Source of the DNA: CAYGTK01 sp964352775
Lineage (GTDB): Bacteria; Bacteroidota; Bacteroidia; Chitinophagales; CAIOSU01
Direction: 5' to 3'
Length of the DNA: 7,728 nucleotides
NCBI GenBank assembly: GCA_964352775.1
Contig: CAYGTK010000196.1
Span: 1-7,728 of the forward strand
Shown here: one piece after another, positions 1-6,578 of the stretch
Position numbering within the stretch: the first letter of the stretch is position 1
Layout: each line of letters begins with the position of its first letter
Program-made: the position numbers and the translations under genes
Notes under the pieces: generated by a model
What the model was told of the DNA's origin: nothing
The model's input: the letters and a program-made list of their open reading frames with translations, nothing else
Databases searched by the model: none

Positions 1-728
1 CCTGTAAGTATGGCTTCTATAGCCGTTTTATGAGAAGATCCGTCTTGCTGATGATGATACTCCAATATTTTTACCTCATCCTCTAATTTCGGATAACCCA
101 CTTCTATTTTAAACAGGAATCTATCAAGCTGTGCTTCAGGCAAGCGGTAAGTTCCTTCATGTTCTACTGGGTTTTGTGTTGCTAGAACAATGAATGGCGG
201 CGGCAGCTTGCGCGTATTCCCGTCAATGGTTATCTGGCGCTCTTCCATCACCTCGAACAAGGCCGATTGTGTTTTTGCTGGGGCGCGGTTTATCTCATCT
301 ATCAATACCATATTGGCAAATAGCGGTCCTTTTTTGAACTCAAATTCCGAAGTCTTGAAGTTGTAAATGTTCGTACCCAGTACATCACTCGGCATCAAGT
401 CGGGGGTAAACTGAATACGCGAGAAGCTGGAGGAGATAGAGGATGCCAATAACTTAGCCGTAAGTGTTTTAGCTACTCCTGGAAATCCTTCTATCAATAC
501 ATGTCCATTGGCAAGCATGGCGGCAATAAGCAGCTCTATCATACTATCTTGACCTACTATCACCTTTCTTATCTCCTGCTCTATTCGACGGATATTTTCA
601 GATGCTTGGGTTAAGTCTACCCTATTTCTGAACATGGTGTCTTGTCCATCAGCGCTGGTGTTTTCCGAGGTTGCTGGTGGGGTGGGTTCTTTATCGCTGG
701 GCGGTAGGTATGCTTCGTGTTCTTCCAT
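1..728 (-). CDS. MoxR-family AAA+ ATPase, C-terminus cut off by the window edge
   Basis: This is a cytosolic AAA+ ATPase of the MoxR family, chaperone-like enzymes that use ATP to activate or assemble partner proteins, often with vWA-domain partners. The visible 242 residues have a charged, proline-rich N-terminal tail (about 1-35), then the AAA+ core. Walker A is GFPGVAKT (81-88), Walker B is VLIDEI (141-146), sensor 1 is in ATQNP (N186), and PEAQLDRF (197-204) carries the likely arginine finger R203. All catalytic residues are present. The C-terminal lid, probably some 80-90 residues, lies beyond base 1. The ATG at 728 is the only good start, because an in-frame TAA lies at 741-743 just upstream; AGGA sits about 8 bases before the ATG. 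The gene begins 8 bases after the DUF4350 stop, so it is the last visible gene of the SpoIIM-to-MoxR operon. The family call is very secure; the substrate is unknown. Confidence 0.96.
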   Translation of the reverse strand, partial: MEEHEAYLPPSDKEPTPPATSENTSADGQDTMFRNRVDLTQASENIRRIEQEIRKVIVGQDSMIELLIAAMLANGHVLIEGFPGVAKTLTAKLLASSISSSFSRIQFTPDLMPSDVLGTNIYNFKTSEFEFKKGPLFANMVLIDEINRAPAKTQSALFEVMEERQITIDGNTRKLPPPFIVLATQNPVEHEGTYRLPEAQLDRFLFKIEVGYPKLEDEVKILEYHHQQDGSSHKTAIEAILT

Positions 729-736
729 ATCGTATC

Positions 737-1996
737 CTAGTTATCTATTGTTGCTTTGAATTCTGTAATTAGTCTATCAAGTTTTAGCAATTCGAAATTG
801 CCTACCATGGTACTTTTTCCCACTTCGTGGATAAAATGTACTAACTCTTTTGCCTTTTTAAGGTCGCTATTGGTTTTATATACCAACTCTTTAATGACCT
901 GACTTGGGTCATCAAACACATCCACATGTAGCTTCTGCCTGGTAGTGTGCCTGAAAAAAGCGATCTTCTTATCGGCAATATCTTTGTTGTTCCGTTTTTC
1001 GTAATAGAGTTCGCCCACTAACTCGGCAAATTCGCGAGTACTATTCTTAGGTGGTTGTACTACAGGCACTGCGCGCTGTTCTCTTTTTGCTTTGAACAGC
1101 ATGTAGATCAACAGGCTTATTACCGTGATATACAAGGCCCATTTTAAAGGGCGCTGCGATAACAAATATCTGAACGGAGTACTGGCTTCTTGCCTTCCGC
1201 TTTTATCAAACTCATGCCATATAACAGGGCCTACGGGCAGCTTTCTGAATACTGAAGAAATGTACTCGTGATGATCTTCGTAAAGCAAATAGTAGTTGGT
1301 AAATGCTAGCGGGTAGGAATGAATAAAGAAAGAGCCTTTACCTACAGGTAGTTGTACCAAATTGGTTAAGCTGGTATCTACATAGCCACCCAATTTTTTA
1401 GCATCTCCAATAGAATCAATAATGTATGCGTAACTAAGGTCTTTTTTGTACTCGTATGGCTTACTGTTCTCATAGACTTCCCCATAAAGCTGTAAAGACA
1501 CGCTTAATGAATCATTGATAACAACATCATCTTCCGCTAGGGTATCCTCTTCGTCTTTAAAATAGCTCATGAACTCGCTATACGATGTTCTATATTCTAA
1601 TTCTATACCCAAGCTATCTTCTAATTCATCACTCAAATACTCCGTAGAAATAAAGATATTATTACCGCGTTCTACAAAATCCATCATCTGCTCTATATCC
1701 CACTCATCAGCTTGAAAGCTTCTGCCTATAACAATGTAATTCAGCCCAGTAGTATCCTCTGTAAGGTTGAAAGCTATCTTATCGTATATAGGGATGTATG
1801 ACACTTCTATGTCCCTATCAGGAAAAATAGGACCTAAGGCATCAACTACTAATTTAGTACCAAAAGGTATATCATCTTTAGCGCTAAAGGTCTCCTCCCA
1901 ATTAACAGGCGTAGGCTTAAACATTTCTACCAAAATAAAAAGCACCAACACTACTATGCTGATCCAGGTGTATTTATTGAACCTAACCTTAGCCAT
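737..1996 (-). CDS. DUF4350 domain membrane protein
   Basis: This protein of about 419 residues has one N-terminal membrane helix (about 9-25), a long extracytoplasmic domain (about 30-280), a second helix (about 285-302) followed by a basic KAKREQR stretch, and a cytosolic tail of about 115 residues. The segment DIPFGTKLVVDAL after the first helix and the GKGSFFIHSYPLAFTNYYLL stretch are typical of DUF4350, a family whose central domain I recall being related to the class I glutamine-amidotransferase-like fold; I see no catalytic Cys motif. The ATG at 1996 is preferred and overlaps the DUF4129 stop by 8 bases (ATGGCTAA). A TTG at 2002 would add two residues. Next to DUF4129 and MoxR genes, it is probably a structural or sensing part of a MoxR-served membrane complex. 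The biochemical function is unknown. Confidence 0.88.
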   Translation of the reverse strand: MAKVRFNKYTWISIVVLVLFILVEMFKPTPVNWEETFSAKDDIPFGTKLVVDALGPIFPDRDIEVSYIPIYDKIAFNLTEDTTGLNYIVIGRSFQADEWDIEQMMDFVERGNNIFISTEYLSDELEDSLGIELEYRTSYSEFMSYFKDEEDTLAEDDVVINDSLSVSLQLYGEVYENSKPYEYKKDLSYAYIIDSIGDAKKLGGYVDTSLTNLVQLPVGKGSFFIHSYPLAFTNYYLLYEDHHEYISSVFRKLPVGPVIWHEFDKSGRQEASTPFRYLLSQRPLKWALYITVISLLIYMLFKAKREQRAVPVVQPPKNSTREFAELVGELYYEKRNNKDIADKKIAFFRHTTRQKLHVDVFDDPSQVIKELVYKTNSDLKKAKELVHFIHEVGKSTMVGNFELLKLDRLITEFKATIDN

Positions 1997-2726
1997 TGGC
2001 AAGTTCGTTTTTTAAAGATCTCATGGTAATTTCCAATAATCGATATTTTTCCTCCATTAAACTTACATCACCGTACCATACATTATCGAAAATGTACGTG
2101 GCCTTACTAAATTTGTCTTTTACTAGCCCATCTTTCAGCTCACGCAGGTATTGGGCATTCGTTTTGTCTTGCTGCCATTTAATGAGCTTACGCTCGTCCA
2201 GTTGTTTTAAAATGATAAGGTAGTAGTACCTAATGGCCGATCGGTGATCTTTATTCTCAATAGCTTCTTCTAATAATTTGAATAGGTCTATCGCTCTAAT
2301 GTCTTCAGCTATCTCTTTGTATACCACATTGGGTTTAGTTTTAGCATCAGAGAATAGTGCAGTGATGTTAACTTGCAAAAGATTCAAAATGATAACCAAT
2401 ACGGCAGCGCCTATCCCAAGTATTAGCAAAACATTCCAAAAGTTGCTCAAAACACTTGATGTAGTTGAGAACATCCTACCTAGCAACTTATTGAACCAAT
2501 GCTGTAACGCTTTAAGAAACCCTAAGTCTTTAGGTGGCTCGCGGTCATAGATATGTTCTTTTCTTAGTTCGTTTAGTTGGTCCTCATCAAAGCCACGTTG
2601 TTCTGTTGCTCCAACCGCAGCAGACTGCGCTAGCATTACACTAGGGGTAGCTAACATAACAAGTAAGAATAAGAATAGCAGCCTCTTTAAATAGCTGCCT
2701 GTATCAGTAGGCGTATGCAGTATCAT
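1989..2726 (-). CDS. DUF4129 domain membrane protein with signal peptide
   Basis: The protein is about 245 residues from the ATG at 2726. It has a signal-peptide-like N-terminus (YLKR followed by a hydrophobic run LLFLFLLVML, with probable cleavage after MLAQS), a charged extracytoplasmic segment, a membrane helix (about 96-118), and a C-terminal cytosolic DUF4129 domain (about 150-240). That domain is recognisable by RYYYLIILKQLDERKLI, KTNAQYLREL and FDNVWYG, the family's usual conserved points. DUF4129 also occurs at the C-terminus of transglutaminase-like membrane proteins (TgpA type), but no transglutaminase domain is present here. An upstream ATG at 2753 adds nine residues and would overlap the preceding gene by 50 bases. 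I prefer 2726 because GGAG lies 7 bases before it and the overlap shrinks to 23 bases. The position between the polytopic membrane protein and DUF4350 fits a MoxR-associated membrane complex. Confidence 0.88.
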   Translation of the reverse strand: MILHTPTDTGSYLKRLLFLFLLVMLATPSVMLAQSAAVGATEQRGFDEDQLNELRKEHIYDREPPKDLGFLKALQHWFNKLLGRMFSTTSSVLSNFWNVLLILGIGAAVLVIILNLLQVNITALFSDAKTKPNVVYKEIAEDIRAIDLFKLLEEAIENKDHRSAIRYYYLIILKQLDERKLIKWQQDKTNAQYLRELKDGLVKDKFSKATYIFDNVWYGDVSLMEEKYRLLEITMRSLKNELANG

Positions 2727-3642
2727 CTTCGGGCTCCGTATCTGGCTCTTCATCAGTTATTGATATAGAAGCTATTTTATGCAGCATACCTTCACCTTCG
2801 CGCTGCTCGTTAAGGCTATGGTAGTGTAATGCTTGCACCACTAGTAAAAAAGTGCTCGATACGATGGATATGGCCATTACTCCTGTCATAATAACTCCCA
2901 TAAAACCACCTATAAAAGTCTCTGGATTTTCGAAAGCAGCGGGATCAGACATCTCTCCAATGGAGAACATCATAACTATCATCATTACTGCATACATAGG
3001 AAGATAAAAGAGACTGATAATAGCAGATTGAATTAAGCCTGATATAAGTAACAAAGCGAAAGTGCGCCACCACTTACCAAGGGTAAGCTTAATACTGGTG
3101 CTAATGGCTTTAATAGCGCCTCCATCAGAAAACACAACTGCTGCATAGGCTAATGAACAAGCTATGGCTAAATACATTCCAGGAATTACAAACAGTATAA
3201 ACCCTATTGTAGCTAATAGACCAACAAGTATGGAAACCCCTATAAGAGAAAGAACACTCTTTTTAGCTACTTGCCAAACCTCGCCCGTATTTATAGTGCC
3301 TTCGCCCTCTTTTTCAATATACACCTTCACATAACCGAATACAGCGCCATAAAGCAGTGAGAAAGCTATAAGGAACAACAAACCACCTATCATCATAGTA
3401 GTAGGATAAAGCCCGATCAAACTAGGAGTTTGTCCGCTTTGCGCCATTGATATTGTGTTGGATAACATTGAGCTGTATCCTGAACCAACTAAGAAAGAGG
3501 CTACTAAATAAACTGGCCCAGCAATTACTACCACGGCGATGAGCAATTGCTTAAAATTTTCTTTTAAAAACGATAATGACGCATTGATCACTTGACCGTT
3601 ATCGCGAACTTCTCTGAAATTGATGTATTTGCTTTGGCTCAT
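2704..3642 (-). CDS. polytopic membrane protein resembling the GDPD membrane domain
   Basis: This 312-residue integral membrane protein has about six hydrophobic stretches: near 31-51, 84-107, 131-153, 155-172, 193-227 (long, perhaps two) and 245-270. The soluble N-terminus (FREVRDNGQVINASLSFLKENFK) and the central FVIPGMYLAIACSLAYAAVVF followed by AIKAISTSIKLTLGKWWRTF resemble the membrane domain found attached to some glycerophosphodiester phosphodiesterases and in DUF4013/DUF7847-like proteins. No phosphodiesterase catalytic domain is present, so no enzyme activity should be assumed. The C-terminus is acidic (DEEPDTEPEDDTAYAY). The ATG at 3642 overlaps the SpoIIM-family stop in an ATGA arrangement, a strong sign of translational coupling. 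It is the second gene of the operon and probably a partner of the SpoIIM-family protein in the membrane. Confidence 0.85.
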   Translation of the reverse strand: MSQSKYINFREVRDNGQVINASLSFLKENFKQLLIAVVVIAGPVYLVASFLVGSGYSSMLSNTISMAQSGQTPSLIGLYPTTMMIGGLLFLIAFSLLYGAVFGYVKVYIEKEGEGTINTGEVWQVAKKSVLSLIGVSILVGLLATIGFILFVIPGMYLAIACSLAYAAVVFSDGGAIKAISTSIKLTLGKWWRTFALLLISGLIQSAIISLFYLPMYAVMMIVMMFSIGEMSDPAAFENPETFIGGFMGVIMTGVMAISIVSSTFLLVVQALHYHSLNEQREGEGMLHKIASISITDEEPDTEPEDDTAYAY

Positions 3643-4598
3643 GCTAATGCTTGCTTAGGTAGGCGATAAGGGTAAATAACGAAATAATAGAATATAGTAA
3701 CTAAAGAGCCTAAGATAATGAACAAGCTCAATATTGTTGGCATTTCGGTATATCGAGTCACAAACCCTTCTAAAAAACCAGCCATAATAAAAAACGGTAT
3801 TAAGCCAATAATGATCTTTATACCTTTTTTAGCACCCTGCTTGAACGAATGCTTACGTGTATAAGTGCCTGGAAACAAAAAGCTATTGCCCATAACAATG
3901 CCTGCAGCTCCGGCAACAACTATGGCAGAGATCTCAAAAGCCCCATGTATATATACCGTAAGCAGAAATTCTTCTACTATATTGTATTTGTAGAACAGTG
4001 CATGAAAAGTACCCAGCATTATCCCATTACTGATCAAGATATACCAAGTCCCTATAGAAAGGAAAATACCCATTGCAAAAGCTAACATAGCTACCCTGAT
4101 GTTATTGAAGGTGATGTATAAGAACATCATTAGTGCTCCTTCATCTTTATATACACCCATTGGGTCTCCACTTTCAATATTTTCGATGGTCATTTTTACA
4201 TACCCATCGCTCAATATCAAATTGGTGAAAGAGGCATCGTTTAAAGACGACACCCAACCAATTAGAAAAGCCACACCGAACACAAGGAAAGAGGTAAGCA
4301 ATTGCTTGTGCGAAGCCCGCATTACCTGAGGAACTTCATAAAGGAAAAAACGCTTGACCCTACCCTTCTTTTCGCGTTTATTGGTATATATAGCTGTGTG
4401 GAACTTTGAAGTAAGATCGTTCAGATAACCAGATATATCGCTACCTGGATAGTGAGTACGCGCAAAAGAGAGATCATTAGTAAGTTCTATGAACACATCG
4501 GCAATATCATCCGCTTTTACTTGTGAGCGCTTTGCCAGCAAATATTCATAGTCCTTCCACCTCTTTTGATTCGACTTTATGAAAAAAACTTCGCGCAT
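3639..4598 (-). CDS. SpoIIM-family (DUF95) integral membrane protein
   Basis: The 319-residue protein has a soluble basic N-terminus of about 95 residues (MREVFFIKSNQKRWKDYEYL onward) and then several membrane helices: about 99-118, 157-185, 187-204, 210-235, 260-280 and 287-310. The signature of the SpoIIM/DUF95 family is clear: FNNIRVAMLAFAMGIFLSIGT, ILISNGIMLGTFHALF, the HGAFE motif at 218-222 with AIVVAGAAG after it, and EGFVTRY at 277-283. The namesake in Bacillus acts in septal wall remodelling during sporulation, but this family is widespread in non-sporulating bacteria, and nothing here suggests sporulation. The start is forced: the ATG at 4598 lies four codons after an in-frame stop. 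It is the first gene of the operon, with a -7-like element only 4 bases upstream of the ATG. The role is probably in a MoxR-linked envelope complex; this is inference from the neighbours. Confidence 0.93.
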   Translation of the reverse strand: MREVFFIKSNQKRWKDYEYLLAKRSQVKADDIADVFIELTNDLSFARTHYPGSDISGYLNDLTSKFHTAIYTNKREKKGRVKRFFLYEVPQVMRASHKQLLTSFLVFGVAFLIGWVSSLNDASFTNLILSDGYVKMTIENIESGDPMGVYKDEGALMMFLYITFNNIRVAMLAFAMGIFLSIGTWYILISNGIMLGTFHALFYKYNIVEEFLLTVYIHGAFEISAIVVAGAAGIVMGNSFLFPGTYTRKHSFKQGAKKGIKIIIGLIPFFIMAGFLEGFVTRYTEMPTILSLFIILGSLVTIFYYFVIYPYRLPKQALA

Positions 4599-4602
4599 GT
4601 CA

Positions 4603-4610
4603 CAAATTTA
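4603..4610 (-). promoter_or_regulatory. putative Bacteroidetes -7 element for the SpoIIM operon
   Basis: Read on the minus strand this is TAAATTTG, an exact match to the Bacteroidetes TAnnTTTG -7 consensus. Its last G is four bases before the ATG at 4598, so transcription would start at or next to the start codon, giving a leaderless or nearly leaderless mRNA. I see no convincing TTTG-type -33 element at the expected distance upstream, which lowers confidence. Confidence 0.5.
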
Positions 4611-4622
4611 ACCGCTAAATAT

Positions 4623-4630
4623 TAAATTTG
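4623..4630 (+). promoter_or_regulatory. putative Bacteroidetes -7 element for the RDD gene
   Basis: TAAATTTG on the plus strand matches TAnnTTTG. It ends 24 bases before the preferred ATG at 4655, giving an expected 5' leader of roughly 20 bases. No clear -33 element is visible. The leader is T-rich and lacks a Shine-Dalgarno sequence, as is common in this phylum. Confidence 0.5.
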
Positions 4631-4654
4631 AACGAAAACAATACTTTTTTTATA

Positions 4655-5383
4655 ATGGAAAGAATTCAGGTAGAGACATCACAAAATGTTGATATTCAGT
4701 ATGAGATAGCTGGTATTGGTGATAGAGCAATAGCCTATTTGATAGATATGCTATTGATATTTGCCATAGTTATGGGCATTTCGATACTAGCTGGGCTCAC
4801 TGCTGATATAATTGGAGGGGGAGGTTTTGTTGGATTGCTGGTGTTTCTCATTTTCCTACCCATTTTTTTTTACGACCTACTTTGTGAGGTATTTATGAAC
4901 GGGCAAAGCTTCGGTAAACGTATTCGCAACATTAAAGTGATAAAAGTAGATGGCTCAAAACCCAGTTTTGGGAGCTTCTTTCTACGGTGGATATTCCGCC
5001 CTATTGATATTACAATGATGAGTGGTGGTGTCGGTTTAGTTTCTATCCTTTTTTCAGACAAAGGGCAACGCGTGGGTGACTTAGCTGCCGAAACTACCGT
5101 AGTATCTTTAAAACGAAGAAATAAGTTTGACCATTCTCCTTACGTATATGTACCTGACGAATACCAAGCCAGGTACCCTCAAGCAGCTAAATTGAGCGAC
5201 AAGGATGTAAGTATTATTAATACTGTATTGAACAACCCTAACTATATTTCCAATTTAGCAGTTGTTCAGAAATTATATAGCCAGATAATGGCTAAATGCG
5301 AGATAACCGTTGATAATACAGAGCCTGTAGAGTTTTTACGAATTATAGCACAAGACTATAACCAACTCAATCAGGAGGCATAA
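4655..5383 (+). CDS. RDD-family membrane protein
   Basis: The 242-residue protein has two or three membrane helices in its first 135 residues and a cytosolic C-terminal extension. The N-terminus MERIQVETSQNVDIQYEIAG is typical of Bacteroidetes RDD proteins. The family's conserved features are GDRAIAYLID (R24, D31), NGQSFGKR (82-89) and DKGQRVGDLAAETTVV (135-150). Hydrophobic segments are about 28-54, 57-78 and possibly 107-132. Residues 150-242 form a polar, probably helical tail (for example YVPDEYQARYPQ and VQKLYSQIM) with no recognised domain. The ATG at 4655 is chosen over a TTG at 4628, because the TTG falls inside the putative -7 element and the ATG gives the usual N-terminus. The gene is divergent from the SpoIIM operon, and RDD, SpoIIM, DUF4129 and MoxR genes commonly travel together, so it is probably another part of that system. 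Its transport or scaffolding role is unknown. Confidence 0.92.
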   Translation: MERIQVETSQNVDIQYEIAGIGDRAIAYLIDMLLIFAIVMGISILAGLTADIIGGGGFVGLLVFLIFLPIFFYDLLCEVFMNGQSFGKRIRNIKVIKVDGSKPSFGSFFLRWIFRPIDITMMSGGVGLVSILFSDKGQRVGDLAAETTVVSLKRRNKFDHSPYVYVPDEYQARYPQAAKLSDKDVSIINTVLNNPNYISNLAVVQKLYSQIMAKCEITVDNTEPVEFLRIIAQDYNQLNQEA

Positions 5384-5531
5384 GCAAGTATAAGATGAAA
5401 TAGATAAGGATGGGGGAACCCACGCCTAGTATAGCGGCCACTATAAATAGAAACCTAAGCATGGTTACATCAATTTCGAATTTGGCAGATAGCCAAGCGC
5501 ATACGCCTAGTACTTTTGAAGGTGGTCTCAT
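5367..5531 (-). CDS. tiny PspC-domain membrane protein (54 aa)
   Basis: This short gene encodes 54 residues beginning MRPPSKVLGVCAWLSAKFEI and ending YLLMPPD. It is essentially a bare PspC domain: GVCAWLSAKFEIDVTMLRFLF matches the family's GVcaGla..f.id...vRl.f pattern, followed by one hydrophobic helix (about 26-51) with GSPILIYFILYLLMP. PspC was named for an inner-membrane phage-shock regulator, but stand-alone small PspC proteins are common in Bacteroidetes and their role is mostly unknown. The ATG at 5531 directly follows the TAA of the channel gene with no gap (TAAATG), so it is almost certainly translated from the same mRNA. Its last 17 bases overlap the end of the convergent RDD gene. 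No terminator is apparent between the two convergent genes. Confidence 0.9.
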   Translation of the reverse strand: MRPPSKVLGVCAWLSAKFEIDVTMLRFLFIVAAILGVGSPILIYFILYLLMPPD

Positions 5532-6578
5532 TTAGCTTTGGTGTGTAAAAATGTAACGTTTAAATACTTCTATTTGGTCTTCATCGCCTAACACTATCAA
5601 CTTGTGTGTTGGGTCTAGTATTGTTGAAGGAGATGGATTTACGTGATAAGTGCCATCCGCAGTTTTCAAACCAATAATATTTGCTCCAGTCTCGCTTCTA
5701 ATATCAAGATCGCGAATGGTCTTGTCTTTCAAGTCTTCGTTAAGTTTACTCAACTCCAGTTCTTCAAAGTAAATACTTACACCACCATGGGTAGAAATAA
5801 CTTGAAAGAACTCAATAATATCGGGCTTGGTTACCAATTTTGCCATATGCGACCCGCCTATCTTCTCCGGCATTACTATATGATCTGCCCCTGCGCGTTT
5901 CAACTTTAATTCCGAAGAACTATCAGATGCTCTGCACACTACATTCAGTTTGGGATTCATTTGCTTGGCCGTTAAGGCTACAAACACATTATCAGCATCT
6001 TTTGGTAGTGCTGAAACCAAAGCTTTCGCATTGTGAATACCTGCTTTCTCTAAAATGTCATCGTGGGTAGCATCGCCCGCTACAAAAAGGTAATCATTCT
6101 CTTCTCTGAGTTCTTCTACCCGCTCATCGTCCATCTCAATAACCACAAATGGTTGACGATATTCTACCAGTTCTTTACAAACTTCATTACCATTCCTTCC
6201 ATAGCCACACACTATAGTGTGTCCCTCTAACTTTGCGATACGTTGATACAACCGAAGGTCTTTTATAGCGTTACGAAATTGCCCCTCTATTATGAATGCT
6301 GCAATGGTAGAGATAGCATAAGTGAAGATACCAATATTTGTAATGATCAAGAACGAAACGAATATTCGCCCATTGAAGCTCAATTCCCTGACCTCACCAA
6401 AACCAACGGTTGAGATGGTAATAATGGTCATGTAAAACGCCTCTGAAAGGGTATAGTCTTCAATTACTATAAAGCCTGTTATACCTATAAATAGCGATAC
6501 AAGAATAAGGATCAGGGCGAAATGCAGGCGACGAACCTGTAGTGGGCGAGCTTTGATTATAGAAACTAGTAGTCCCAA
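5532..6578 (-). CDS. two-TM potassium channel with TrkA/RCK regulatory domains
   Basis: The 348-residue protein has the layout of MthK-like channels. Helix 1 is about 18-39, a pore loop follows with the selectivity filter TVGFGE (57-62), and helix 2 is about 70-97. A cytosolic TrkA-N/RCK Rossmann domain begins at about 119: the nucleotide-binding loop is GYGRNG (125-130), the acidic residue at the end of strand 2 is E148 in VVIEMDD, and GDAT lies at 168-171. A TrkA-C domain occupies about 255-345. GFG rather than GYG in the filter is a known potassium-channel variant. The RCK domain suggests ligand gating, perhaps by nucleotide or divalent ions; the ligand cannot be read from sequence. The start is a TTG at 6578: an in-frame TAA lies at 6591-6593 and no in-frame ATG precedes residue 50, which is already in the pore region. 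It overlaps the upstream PspC-like gene by 13 bases and abuts the downstream PspC gene. Confidence 0.94.
   Translation of the reverse strand: MGLLVSIIKARPLQVRRLHFALILILVSLFIGITGFIVIEDYTLSEAFYMTIITISTVGFGEVRELSFNGRIFVSFLIITNIGIFTYAISTIAAFIIEGQFRNAIKDLRLYQRIAKLEGHTIVCGYGRNGNEVCKELVEYRQPFVVIEMDDERVEELREENDYLFVAGDATHDDILEKAGIHNAKALVSALPKDADNVFVALTAKQMNPKLNVVCRASDSSSELKLKRAGADHIVMPEKIGGSHMAKLVTKPDIIEFFQVISTHGGVSIYFEELELSKLNEDLKDKTIRDLDIRSETGANIIGLKTADGTYHVNPSPSTILDPTHKLIVLGDEDQIEVFKRYIFTHQS

Larger units (their letters stand above)
4603..4630. repeat. inverted repeat in the divergent SpoIIM/RDD promoter region
   Basis: CAAATTTAA (4603-4611) and TTAAATTTG (4622-4630) are perfect 9-base inverted copies with a 10-base spacer. 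Each arm contains a TAAATTTG on its own outgoing strand, so the repeat is made of two back-to-back -7-like elements. It could equally be a binding site for a dimeric regulator that controls both directions. It occupies most of the 56-base gap (4599-4654) between the divergent SpoIIM and RDD genes; nothing else was recognised in that gap. Confidence 0.6.

Noticed and set aside
1767..2015. Plus-strand open frame of 82 codons opposite DUF4350
   Set aside because: It is antisense to a well-supported gene, has no family resemblance, and runs past both ends of normal coding signals.
1996..2550. Two plus-strand open frames opposite the DUF4129 gene
   Set aside because: Both are antisense shadows of a recognised domain protein with no recognisable content.
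2704..3642. Glycerophosphodiester phosphodiesterase enzyme
   Set aside because: Only membrane segments are present; the catalytic domain of that enzyme is absent.
3849..4329. Two plus-strand open frames opposite the SpoIIM-family gene
   Set aside because: The minus strand encodes a clear SpoIIM-family protein throughout; these frames show no domain.
3639..4598. Sporulation function suggested by the SpoIIM name
   Set aside because: The family is common in non-sporulating bacteria and the neighbours (RDD, DUF4129, MoxR) point to a different membrane role.
4870..5061. Minus-strand 63-codon frame inside the RDD gene
   Set aside because: It is antisense to conserved RDD motifs and has no independent support.
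5373..5378. Perfect AGGAGG on the plus strand at the end of the RDD gene
   Set aside because: The next ATG on this strand (5395) is followed after one codon by a stop, so no gene uses it; it is coding sequence for the RDD C-terminus and, on the other strand, PspC.
5643..6070. Plus-strand frames opposite the channel's RCK domain
   Set aside because: They are antisense to the conserved TrkA-N and TrkA-C regions and have no recognisable content.
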